From assembly GCA_964030475.1 (NCBI GenBank), contig CAXIPT010000002.1, positions 12,130,426 through 12,194,425 on the forward strand: a stretch of 64,000 nucleotides of DNA, given 5' to 3'. Positions 1-10,970 of this stretch are shown piece after piece (within the stretch, counting starts at the first letter, position 1; every line of letters starts with the position of its first letter). The translations under genes were made by a program, and so were the position numbers. The notes under the pieces are model-generated. The model was not told where the DNA came from. It worked only from the letters and a program-made list of their open reading frames with translations, and did not search any database. The DNA comes from Tethya wilhelma. Lineage: Eukaryota > Porifera > Demospongiae > Tethyida > Tethyidae.

Positions 1-227
1 AACATCCTCTGTTTGTTGTGTTAGTGCCACTAGACAGGCACATTGCGTGCCATGATAACACACACACACATGTACCCTGTACGTAAACCATACCAGTGGC
101 TAAAAATGGACAAAAACTGTAAAGTGCAGTGTACACCATAAGATAGACACAAGCAACTACACACACACACACATCGCAAGCTGACTCTCTGCAAACTAAA
201 CCTACTTTCTGTCAAATACTCTCGAGG

Positions 228-231
<4 letters not shown>

Positions 232-259
<28 letters not shown>
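232..259. repeat. (CA)n microsatellite
   Basis: A pure CA run. Many similar runs occur across the window, for example 847-919, 1819-1848, 2645-2700, 10929-10968, 31043-31124 and 40905-40960, along with a (CT)n run at 533-574. They account for most of the CVCVCV or THTHTH reading frames, which are not genes. Confidence 0.95.
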
Positions 260-529
260 GGGGTACTCACCAACCAAACAACACACCACTAATGCACTAC
301 AAGTGTATTGATCCCTGAGTGTCAGTTAATGATATGTGGGCTACAGAAGCTGTCTGTGTGTGGGGCCATCAGTAACCAGGCAACCATTGGCACAGGAGGA
401 CCATGCTTATCAGATTGTGTGTACAACACCCGTTAAGTTTCGATACAGTGCATAGTTTCATTACACCCACAAGATAGGGTGTATGTGTGCTACATAAACA
501 CATCATGAGCAACACAAACAAACTTTCTT

Positions 530-578
<49 letters not shown>

Positions 579-581
579 GCC

Positions 582-846
582 TTGTAACTCTCTCTTTAGT
601 TTGAGCAAAGCTGTCTTCAGAAATTTGACTTCATTGGCAATTCTGCGATAGTCGTCAGCTTCCAGCAAAACACAGCCCTCCAGTTCATTGATCCCGCTAG
701 CTGTCAGGGTCTGCTTAGAGCTGCGAATACCTCTGTATATATGTATGCATGTACGTGTGGGTGAACATGTATGCTTGGTTCTCACTTGTTAGTGAACTTT
801 GATTGCAGAGAGCAATAAGTTGTACAAATGCATGCTGCTATAAAAG

Positions 847-922
<76 letters not shown>

Positions 923-1724
923 GTACCTGTAAGGTGTTCTAGGAGGAAGTCCCGACCCGACCTTACTAGCAGGCATAGAGACACTCCCACCATCAGTGCT
1001 CTCTTTTCCCCCTCTGACTCCGCCCCCCAGGCTACCTGTCCTCCGATGGACTGGAGTGCTCCGCCCACTTGATGGTGCCGAGGTACGCCCACTACCAGAG
1101 TTGGTACGACGGGCAATGGAAGACCCACTTGCCGCAGTGCTGGAGAGGTCCGATTCCGATTCTATATTGGTCACAGAACGAGGTCGAGGTAGTTCCAAAA
1201 CATGGGAATCGGATTCCTTCTGTTTCAAGTGAATGTCTGACTTTGGTTTTCCTCCTTGGTAAAAAGCTCTTGCAGAATTCGGTCTGTTTGACTTGTCAAT
1301 GCTCGACGAGCGTGTGCGGGGAGCGAGGCTTCTTCCTGATGATGTGTAGAGGTCACTCTTTGTTCTCTCACTGGTGGGGCTCGAAGTGTTGCTACGGTTA
1401 CTAGAGGCCAAGGAGTGGGCGTGTCTTGTTGTGGGTGTGGTCTTGGAACGCCCGATGATGCTCTTTGTCTCGAGCTGAGATGAGTCCCAGGAGGAGTCTG
1501 AGTCTGGCTGAGAGAGCTCGAGAGCTATCTTGTTAAGGTCTGCAGGATCGTTGGTGACGACTACTGAGGAAGGTCTCTTGCCTCTTGGCGGCTCGTTGGA
1601 GGAGGGCTGTGATGAGGACTGTGTGTGTGTGAGAGAGAGAGAGAGATTTGACTTGCAACAGCAAGCTAAGCAACTCTCCTAAAGACTTGCACAACAAACA
1701 CACAAGACAAGTACGGTACAACAT

Positions 1725-1760
<36 letters not shown>

Positions 1761-1816
1761 CTCCAAACATAAGCAATGGTTATGTGTCAACACATTATGA
1801 CTAGCAATGATAACAT

Positions 1817-1849
<33 letters not shown>

Positions 1850-2644
1850 GCAGACCATCAAAACTCACCTTCTGATAAGCCTGACCCTGGTGTCTCTGTG
1901 AAACTGGTGCAGCTGTAGAAAGATGCCCAACTTTACCAAGAGAGCTGGCTCTCTTGAGAGCAAGTTTTTCTNNNNNNNNNNNNNNNNNNNNNNNNNNNNN
2001 NNNNNNNNNNNNNNNNNNNNNNNNNNNNNNNNNNNNNNNNNNNNNNNNNNNNNNNNNNNNNNNNNNNNNNNNNNNNNNNNNNNNNNNNNNNNNNNNNNNN
2101 NNNNNNNNNNNNNNNNNNNNNNNNNNNNNNNNNNNNNNNNNNNNNNNNNNNNNNNNNNNNNNNNNNNNNNNNNNNNNNNNNNNNNNNNNNNNNNNNNNNN
2201 NNNNNNNNNNNNNNNNNNNNNNNNNNNNNNNNNNNNNNNNNNNNNNNNNNNNNNNNNNNNNNNNNNNNNNNNNNNNNNNNNNNNNNNNNNNNNNNNNNNN
2301 NNNNNNNNNNNNNNNNNNNNNNNNNNNNNNNNNNNNNNNNNNNNNNNNNNNNNNNNNNNNNNNNNNNNNNNNNNNNNNNNNNNNNNNNNNNNNNNNNNNN
2401 NNNNNNNNNNNNNNNNNNNNNNNNNNNNNNNNNNNNNNNNNNNNNNNNNNNNNNNNNNNNNNNNNNNNNNNNNNNNNNNNNNNNNNNNNNNNNNNNNNNN
2501 NNNNNNNNNNNNNNNNNNNNNNNNNNNNNNNNNNNNNNNNNNNNNNNNNNNNNNNNNNNNNNNNNNNNNNNNNNNNNNNNNNNNNNNNNNNNNNNNNNNN
2601 NNNNNNNNNNNNNNNNNNNNNNNNNNNNNNNNNNNNNNNNNNNN

Positions 2645-2705
<61 letters not shown>

Positions 2706-3461
2706 GTCATCAGCCTGACTGAGACTGCCACTATAACGGTAGCTCCCAGAATGATTCACACCAGCGCCACTCCCACCACGATGAACTCCACCACCACCAT
2801 TCCTTATGAGTCCAGTCCCTGGAGAGACGGACCGGCCTGCCCTCGACCCACCTCCTCTCCTGGTTGCCCCACCATTCCTCCCAACGCCACTGCTTGCACT
2901 GAACGTGCTACTGCGAGGTCTAGAGAAGGATGATTTTGAGGTGCCCAACTCGCTCCTGGTTTGCGACAATCGGTCGTCTTCTTCGTCGTTGGGAAAGTAA
3001 TCGTCACTTTCGTCTAAAGCTTGCTCTCTCTCTTTCACACGTGGTCCAGCAGTGAGAGACTTCACTGCGTACGAGCGGGGCAAACGGAGAGACTTTGATC
3101 GTCCTAGCGTCGGTGAATTTTCGTTGGAGTTTGGAAGCGATTTTACTCCCGATTCCTTACCCGACGGCCGCGCTATCTGCGACTTATTTCCATTATTATT
3201 TAAGCGTTCCGGAGAATTTTCTTTCGAGGTCGTAGCACTTTTGGGACGACGAAAGCTGAAAGTCAACTTTGGTATTCTTGAGAGACCTCCACCCCCTCCG
3301 CTATTGGCAGCTTCGTTTTTCTTACTTGAGCTCATCGTCAAAGTTATAAACCTGTGCGGACAATTTGAAGGTATGACGTTATCTTGATCGGTTAAATTTA
3401 CGTCCAGTATGGAGATTTCGTTAAGACCAATTGTGTTAGGGGCATTACTCGAACTAGCCAT
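582..3461 (-). CDS. Ser/Arg-rich coiled-coil protein, CCSER/FAM190-like (partial, contains a gap)
   Basis: A spliced minus-strand gene. Exon 1 is 3461-2706 (ATG at 3461, donor GTGAGT). Exon 2 runs from the gap to 1869. Exon 3 is 1618-927. Exon 4 starts at 720. Exons 3 and 4 join in frame (TAC-AG|C-TCT-AAG). The protein is low-complexity: Ser, Arg, Gly and Pro rich, with repeated RSxS and SPxR motifs that suggest phosphorylation or microtubule association. It ends in a short amphipathic helix containing NEVKFLKTALLKLKREL (coded near 600-650). That helix resembles the coiled coil of human CCSER1/FAM190A as I remember it; this is a weak, memory-based assignment. An in-frame second Met (MSSSKK) could be the true start. 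The 3' end is uncertain because the frame then enters a (GA)n run, where a further donor or a read-through stop are both possible. Other Ser-rich cytoskeletal families remain possible. Confidence 0.55.
1972..2644. other. Assembly gap (N run)
   Basis: 673 N bases. It lies inside the CCSER-like gene between exon 1 and the visible part of exon 2, and its right edge is a (CA)n run that probably stopped the assembly. Coding sequence is missing here. Confidence 0.99.
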
Positions 3462-4476
3462 ATAGAATTAGGTACATGTTTGGTTATGATACTGTGGGTA
3501 GCAAGTGTGTGTGCATGTGTGTACCATGTGCTATGATATACATCTAGAAAGAGATATAAGATGCACACAAAAGTGCTCAATACTAACTACACAGAGTATA
3601 CAGTCCAAATAGCACACATAAACACAACAGTATATATCATGCCAAACTTTTACAAACACACTTTCATCTGTAAGTCACAAAATATGTTTGTTTTGTGTCT
3701 CAAAGTGACTTATGGGCAAACAGAAGATAAACAGAGTTGCCAAACTCATGAAATCACCCACAGCAAACTGTGGTGGCAGTATTAATCCACACGATCTTTC
3801 AAAATACTATGAAAATTGATACTTGTACAATAACAGCTGAACATCAAACTTGCTTCAGTGTAACTGTTTGTCATGTACAGTATTAGAGACACTATTTCCA
3901 CAGCAGCATACACATAGGATTCAACTGAGTCCACAGGGACAACAGATAATAAAGCTTTACTAGTACTAGTGAGCTACACAACCGTCCACGAAAAAAACGA
4001 GGAAACAAACATTCATGGCACAAAAGTTGCCATAGTACCTAGACTATTCCTGAATTTATTGTGTACAGAACTCACCTCACGTTGGCCTACCATGAAAATT
4101 ATGGCACTTCACCATACATTGGTACTGGAACAGCTGTATTGCGTAAGTCTATGTAGGACTCTCCACTAAAGTCACTGCTCCTGCTGGCCAGCTAGCTACA
4201 ACTGTAGACTCCCGGAAGCAGCCACAAAATTTTGATGCAAGTGTGCTTGTATTGGAATGCCCTCGCCTTGACCCCACCTTTCAATTTGTCCGCGCTGATA
4301 TGCGCATGCGTAGTATGTATTCTGATACGACGCAGTCACTTTTACTTCCTCTACTTTGCAGTATTTGTGGTATAAGATAGATTGATATTGATATCTCATT
4401 ATAACCTGATGAAATAAGAAAACTAAATAAAATTTATTGATTAGTGTCAGTCTCTCTGAGAAATTGAGAATGTCTT
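3462..4476. other. Intergenic, no gene recognised
   Basis: AT-rich sequence between the 5' end of the CCSER-like gene and the 3' end of a GATM gene. It presumably holds the promoter of the former and the 3' UTR of the latter. The short open frames show no recognisable domain or splice support. Confidence 0.6.
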
Positions 4477-6546
4477 TCAGAAGTAAGACTCAAGCTCTCC
4501 TCTGCGACGTATGTCACATGTCCAACAATGAAACCCTCCTCCAAGAGAATTGGCATGGGGAATAGATACCTGTAGTAAGCAACAAAATTTCATATTATTA
4601 TAGCTGATAGCAATTCAATTAATAATAATATTATTGTACCTTGATGCATTCAATCCCGAGACTCTCAAACATCTTATGGTATGCTTCTTGAGTGTCAGAC
4701 ACAACCACTCTCTTGGGGTCCAGCATCAGTACATTAATGGCAAGCCATTTTGATGACATCAACATTGGAGCACTAGCCGGAGGTAGCACTGGCTCTGGTG
4801 ATTCAACTATCTGTAAAACCATAGATATTTCTAGCAAGTTTAATCATACTAGTGCAGGATTCGAATTTGACAGTGTTTGCATACCATTGTCTGTATGTAC
4901 TAAATAAAGCATAGATCGGGAAATTTTTACTGCTTATAAAATTTTTCACCACATGTGCGAGTGACGAAAATTAAACGAGCAAAAATTTAAAATGTATGGC
5001 AATCTTTACCAAATTGGTTGAAGTGGCAAAATTAAACACGCAAAAATTAAACAAGCGAAAATTTCCCGATCTAAGGTATTCATATTGAGCTTAGTATACA
5101 ATATTATACCTTCCAACCAGCTTTTCTGAACATTTCCATCTGATCACCAGGACCAGGTCTATCAGGATTTGTGAGTACTAAGCCTGGTCCAATGATGTTG
5201 AACGTAGCATCAATATGCATATTTTTGGCATGGTTGAAAAACAACTGGTGCACATTGTATCTGCCTTCAAGGTGTTTCTTCAACCAGTCTATACCAAACT
5301 GATTGGTCACCTGATGTACAATACCAAAAGAAAATTAGTGTACATACATAACATTGTGTGATACATATTATGCTGCCTCCAAGGCAGTTGAAGATACCGT
5401 ATAGTGGGAAATTTTCGTATGGTGGAAAGTTTCGTATTTTTCGTATGCCGTTCGAACGTATGAAAATTAAAACTGCGAAAATTTAAAATCCGCATTTACT
5501 TTATATGGGTGCGCGCCGCGTATATGAAATTTAAAACTACGAAAGCGTGTTCATACGAAATTTTGCACCAACAAAAATTTCCCGCTATACGGTATATGCT
5601 ATACTACAATATCATAATTTATACCTGACTCATTTGGCAAAAGATGTCCTTTCCAGCTCTTATGAAGTCAGCAGCATCAAATGAAGGTTCAAATTCAGTA
5701 AGAATATATTTCCTATTCTTCCGCACGAGTTCCTTGACAACTTCTACATTCTCAGCTGGATATTCAGAGTCATACAGCTCATCAGACATCTGTGGTTTGG
5801 GTGCTGCCGTCCATTTTGCTCCCTGTTTGAAGTATTCTTTGATGAGAGGACGATAAGCTCTGTACTCAAAGAATCGAGACCTCCACGCCATTGGAGCTTC
5901 AATGATTTCATCTCCAATAACAAGAAGTATGTCCCTACAATTATTTATGATAATAATTATTATGCATATAATATCATTAGCTATTTTTGATCAACATTAG
6001 TGGCAGAAAATTCATTACCTTGGCATAGCAGCGTAGAGCCCAGAGGGTGAATCAAAATCAGGTGTGGAGAATCCTTTCCCGTGATCCACAATTTCAGGTC
6101 TCCGTACGATAACTCCTTCATGTTGTAAGATTCGACAAAACTCTTCAATCTCATCGATGGCTCTGTTGAGAACCTCTGCTGGAAATGGTTTCCCTCCCAT
6201 TTTCTTATAAAATGGCCATAACTCGTAATCCAGTGGCCCTTTTGAACCATTGTCCAGTGGTGGGACACATGCATTCTCTGCACGACCCACAATCACTTCC
6301 TAAGATAATAATGTACGTGTACAAACCATTACAATAGAATATAGACAAAAAATCAACAACAACAAAATAACATGGCTGCAGCATGCTGCCTTATACCTCC
6401 AATGGGTCCCATTCATTGTACGAATGCACAGGTGAAACCTTTGCTTCAGGTTCAAGATCAGCAGTCGACTCCTGTACTACTGCAGCCTCTCCTCTAGCAG
6501 GCATACCTACACTACTGAGGGGCCTGTAGCATGGTACTTTAGGTCC
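4477..6546 (-). CDS. GATM: Glycine amidinotransferase paralogue A (5' exon not found)
   Basis: L-arginine:glycine amidinotransferase makes guanidinoacetate, the first step of creatine or phosphagen synthesis, normally in mitochondria. Six exons are visible: 6546-6397, 6299-6019, 5934-5625, 5310-5110, 4810-4640 and 4569-4477 (TGA at 4479-4477). All have GT-AG borders and the phases agree. The family's catalytic residues are kept: Asp in FDAADF, His in MHIDATF and Cys in GFHCWTCD. It differs from paralogue B near conserved blocks: EPSFDAADF against EPCFDAADF, an insertion at DRPGPGDQ where B has DRPCHQ, and [11 protein letters not shown] where B has the usual KGKFVTTE. The first visible exon (ends NEWDPLE) needs an upstream targeting exon, which I could not find. 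In the corrected order it would lie at 6550-6877 or 21452-23900. The function may have drifted. Confidence 0.9.
4913..5072. repeat. Short palindromic element (MITE-like) in GATM-A intron
   Basis: The ends are inverted copies: AGATCGGGAAATTTTT on the left and AAATTTCCCGATCT on the right. The interior repeats the word AAATTAAACxxGCAAAAATT. It lies between two GATM-A exons and has no coding capacity. It resembles the elements at 5395-5594, about 8665-9035 and 43604-43826. Confidence 0.75.
5395..5594. repeat. Palindromic MITE with TACCGTATAGxGGGAAATTTTCG ends
   Basis: The left end reads TACCGTATAGTGGGAAATTT and the right end AAATTTCCCGCTATACGGTA, an inverted repeat flanking an AT-rich core with more complementary blocks. 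It sits in a GATM-A intron and is non-coding. It belongs to the same family as the element at 43604-43826. Confidence 0.8.
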
Positions 6547-6877
6547 CTGTATTGAGTATGCTTACATAAAATTATACGCAAAATTTTAGATAAAAATGAA
6601 TTTAAACTTGTGGTAATTTGTTTAATAACAAGTTTTCAAAATAGAAATTGAAACCTGTGTATAGAATTCCGGTAATGCCTAGCTAGCTATAGTATCAAGC
6701 AACTGTCATAGTCATAATGAATCGTGCTTTTGAACGTGGAAAGTACTATACATAATGCATTACAAGATTGTACATTACTGTGTATGTAGTCCATTCATCC
6801 CACTAATATTGATAACTTGAATCAAATCAATTGACATCTAAAGTAACTGTAAGCTAGCTGTGATTTTTTTAACCTGT

Positions 6878-6878
6878 N
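6878..6878. other. Single-N assembly join
   Basis: The roughly 50 bases left of the N recur right after the N at 21451. The 1318 bases right of the N recur at 26639-27956, just before the N at 27957. The join is therefore very probably artificial and 21452-27956 belongs here. Confidence 0.85.
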
Positions 6879-6917
<39 letters not shown>

Positions 6918-8196
6918 ATTGTGTGATATTAAGAATCAAAGCATGAGGGGAAATATTAGCCTCATTCCCAGGCTCTCTCCCTGTGAATATTACAGGAAGG
7001 GAGAGAGCCTGGTATGTGAAATCACGTGAATGATGTAGCGCATAGAAAAATCAGTATGCCATAGCAGAGAAACTACACCAACTCTCTCTATGTGCAACAT
7101 CATTCCCGTGATTTTGTGTACCAGGCTCTCTCCCTTTCTATTTTCACAGGGAGAGAGCCTGGAATGAGGCCAGACAAATTTGCTAACATTACAAAGCCAT
7201 ACGTAAAGTCAACATCAGCAATGCACAAATGGATTGCTCAGTAAAGAATCTCAGCTACAAAACATACCTACACAGCTAATCAGTTCTTACATAATTTTTA
7301 TGTCTGTATATATATATAGCAGCATTTTGTTTCTAAGTACCAATCACATCGCAGAAAGTATTTAAGGGTGGTCGGTCACGCCCATGCACTTCTGTTGCTA
7401 CGGGGCGTATCTACAAAACTACTCAAGATAATTTGATGCAATAACTTGCTACTTGAACTACCTGGTGTATATAGCTTGCATATACAAAAATACAAACCTC
7501 CCCAAAATTTGTCAGGGACCATTTCTCATCAATGCCAAGACATAGAGAGATTTTACAAATTGCAGGCTTGCAAGTTAAATTTTCCATATCTTGACCTCAC
7601 AGAAAATCTGTTCTAGCTTTAAAATTGGGAAAAACTCTCTGTTTACGGTCAAGATCTGACCACATGTAGATTGTGTGCAAAGTAAGGTCCCATTCTGATG
7701 CTCAGTGTCAAAGGAGTTTGAAATTATGCAAGTTTTGAGCTGATCTCATGAATAAACTCACTTACTATGGCTGCTCCCAGTCACACAGTACTAGAATATT
7801 AATATTCATGAAGTATGCATACTAATGCGCGGTTGTCATGACCAACCACCCTTAATTTGGGCAAAAGTAACCACAACAATGTTGGTATTTTTCTTACAGT
7901 CATCGTGAAAGTGGGGCTGCAATAGAGAGGTGACCTTAATACTCAGGTGGCTGTTAGCTCAGGTTTTACTGTACTACTATTCATAGACACTGGGCAACTT
8001 CCAAACTAGATCTCAAGGCCTACATATACTGTAGTGGCATGACCCGTTAGATGCAAATGTTATTCTAGATGTGTGCATTGTCCCAAACTCTTCCAGAAGC
8101 TTGAGTCTCAATCATTGGCTGCAGTACAGAGGTTACCCTACATTCCAGCTACCTGCCAAATCATAATCAGGCCAAATTCAGCTTGGTCCAAGGGTG
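6879..8196. repeat. 1318-bp segment duplicated at 26639-27956
   Basis: Collinear with 26639-27956 at a constant offset of 19760, with no indel that I could find. It starts in a (GT)n run. It contains a foldback element (about 6960-7172) with ends CTCATTCCCAGGCTCTCTCC and GGAGAGAGCCTGGAATGAG. No gene is visible. The copy is best explained as one genomic region represented at two contig ends. Confidence 0.85.
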
Positions 8197-8445
8197 ACTG
8201 GATTAGACAGGTTTTACTGTATATACTACTATTCTCTGCTCCAATGCCAGTTATCAACACATTAACACATGTTCGCATACACACACATATACATATATAC
8301 TTTCATATTATATGTGTTGTATATGCATTATTAGTCAACTAGAATCCAAAAGATCTGGGTTCCAATCCCAACTAGATCTCAAATTCCCCCCCCCCCCCCA
8401 TGAAGTAGTTTAAGGGTTTCTACAAAGGGATCGATCAAGCCTCAC

Positions 8446-10044
8446 CTCCAAAGGGTCCCACTCGTTGTGAGCACACACTGGTGATATTTGTTGGGTAGCC
8501 GACAATTCTACTTCGGACGGCTTGTCCTCCACCTTCACCTTGGTACGAGTGTTTGGTGAGGCTACTACATCTGTAGTGCTCGTGGTATGGATATGGGAAT
8601 TAGTCCATGGCTTCAACGCATCTTTCTGCATAAATGTAAAGACAATAATAATATAATTATAATACCATAGATAGCAAAAATTGTGCTGTGGGGTAATTTT
8701 TATTTTGCCACTAGTGAAAGTGATGAAAGTTAAACACGCGAAATGTGAAGTGTATGACTACCCTCTAGCAGGAAAGTTTCGCGGGGTTTAATTTTTGTGG
8801 GTTTTGCAGATCACAATTCATCTGCAAAAGTTTCTACCTGTGTAACGTATTTTACGTATGGTCTTCACACAGCTCATCTGCAAAAGTTAAAACATAAAAA
8901 TGTTTGAAGAAAGACTTCTGTGAAAGTTAAACCCGTGAAACTTTCCTGCAATACGGTATTTGTACCGAATTTGTAGAAATGGTGAAACATGAAAGTTAAA
9001 CCAGCAAATAGCAAAAACTTCCTGATCTACAGTAGTCTAACAGTAATTACAAAAATGAAGATCTAATCACTATATCACATCAGTATTGAGTCCAAAAAAG
9101 GAAATGCCAGTGTGATGTATGACACTATTTTCTTCAGCGATGCAATGTTTATCTTTTTCTGTTCATCAACAAACAGTATTCATGACACATATAAACATAG
9201 AACGTAATGGGATGCTTCTAGAAACATCGTAGAGAACATTCACGACTTGAAATAACGATAGGATGTTACTCTAGACCATTAGTTCAATAGTCACAACTGT
9301 AACAAGTTACTTTGCGCATGCACCCAAGCTGCTAATAATACAAATACAACATCTTGCTAAGCCTAAGCTTCTTCTCAATGCAAACATAATATGCCTATTG
9401 CTACCTTCATCTTGGAGGATGAAATTTAACAATGATATTTAAGCAAAGTTTGCATGTCAGTCTATGGATCGTGAGAGTTGAAATGGAAGTGATGTGACCT
9501 CGAGCTAAAACATTACTTTTCTATAAACTGTGAAATAAGTGTAGAGAGAGTGAGCCCTTTTGTAACTCGGAAAATGTACCAAGTTAAAGAAAAGGCAAAA
9601 CATGGTAGCACAACTGAAGCCCCAAAATACACTATGCAACTTGGTGGGTTTGACTCTCGGAAGAAATATTTAATTAAAATTTAATTTAGTAGGTGCAAAG
9701 TAGCAACCCTATTGAGCATCTGGTAGAAAGACCCAATTTTCTGCTTGCAAGGACTACTACTATACTGGAGACTCAAAGGTCATCAATAATTATTCAAGGC
9801 TAAGGCACATAGACCAGGCGCCAGAGATACAAGGCAGCTGCACAGCGATCTTCCAGCTGTCCTCCCAAAAGGTCAATTTTATAGCCAAGTTTCAAGACGC
9901 GCGCCAACATTCACCTTGCTCAAATAATTGAGCATACAACATTAATACAGAACACACTAAAACTTTTCTGAACTAACTTACTAGGAGGATTTTCGCTGCC
10001 ACTCTCCCGCGACATCCACCACGAAAGGCTCGAATACGCAGCAT
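8446..10044 (-). CDS. GATM: Glycine amidinotransferase paralogue B, 5' exons
   Basis: Two exons. The first, 10044-9982, is 21 codons long, begins MLRIRAFRGGCRGRVAAK and is rich in Arg with no acidic residue, as expected for a mitochondrial targeting peptide. Its donor is GTAAGT. The second, 8625-8446, ends NEWDPLE with donor GTGAGG. Both junctions are phase 0. The same NEWDPLE ending is present in the exon at 6546-6397, so the two exons are alternatives belonging to two paralogues and cannot be consecutive exons of one gene. In the corrected order this gene continues with the exons at 26611-23952. Confidence 0.82.
8665..9035. repeat. Degenerate AT-rich foldback element
   Basis: Repeated words such as AAAGTTAAACxCGxGAAA appear in both orientations, with a TTTCCTGCAATACGGTA-like half-site near 8941-8957. 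It is probably a decayed relative of the palindromic elements at 4913 and 5395. It is intronic to GATM-B and non-coding. The ends are approximate. Confidence 0.5.
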
Positions 10045-10319
10045 CTTGATCTCGAGTAGAGTAACTCAGCTTGGTCGAAAATTATGGTGGATTCAGCACG
10101 GCCGTAGACACAACTTTCTGTACGAAGAAAAAATAAAGCCAGAAGATGTAAAATTCGTTGTTTTATGAGCTTTCTACAAGGTCACTCGTTGGGTGAACTA
10201 TATAGAATTAACTAGAAGCTGGCTGCACTCTAGAGTAATTATGAAACTATGAATTTATTTATCTAAATACTTGTACTAGAAAGTAATATTCAAACTGAGT
10301 GAGTGTCGGTATCAGAAAC
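10045..10319. promoter_or_regulatory. Divergent promoter region between GATM-B and dynactin 6
   Basis: About 275 bases separate the GATM-B start codon (minus, 10044) from the proposed dynactin 6 start region (plus, about 10320). No other gene intervenes, so a shared bidirectional promoter is inferred. No TATA box can be assigned with confidence. Confidence 0.5.
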
Positions 10320-10437
10320 ATGAGTTTCAAGTCTCAAGCAAAGAGTACTGGGTTAGTATTAATGTCGTAAATTATGGAGAACAGTTAATTCAATGACCCA
10401 TGCTCTTACCCGCTTGTCATCAGCTCGTTCAAGATAG

Positions 10438-10934
10438 CCAAGGGTGCTGTTGTATGCACTGAAGCACAACTGGTAGGGGACATCACAATTGGTTAGTACT
10501 GAGAGTATTGCATATTGTAGCACATTCTCAGTATGGAGAATATCATACATGCCAGGTAACCATCAATTGACATTGACTGAATAAATGTGTGGCATATCAT
10601 CAGTATCATGTAACACTAAAAGGGGGAATGGCCTGGTTACGAGGGTACATATTTTACTGAGTCAGTTTTTTAAAGACTAGGCCTATGAAAAAGAATGGCT
10701 TGTCACAGTCCACATCTCTTCTTGTAGGAAGTCAAACTGTCGTTCAACCGAGTGCTAAGATTCTTGCCGAGGGAGGCCCTATCATTATCGGTGACAATAA
10801 TCTAATACAAGAACAAGTCACCATCATAAACAAGTGAGCTGTCAGTACTGATAATAGACTTAGAGTCTATCAAGCAGCAAGCTAGACTGTGTTTCCAGGC
10901 TGACTAAAATGAGGATAGTACATACAGGGACACG

Positions 10935-10970
<36 letters not shown>

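Noticed and set aside
782..1128. Long CVCVCV / THTHTH reading frames
   Set aside because: They are translations of (CA)n microsatellites. Only the part from 1411 down to 927 on the minus strand is exon sequence.
8073..8342. Plus-strand 89-residue frame beginning MHCPKLFQ, also at 27833
   Set aside because: It lies in the duplicated contig-end sequence with SINE-like pieces. There is no domain or splice support.
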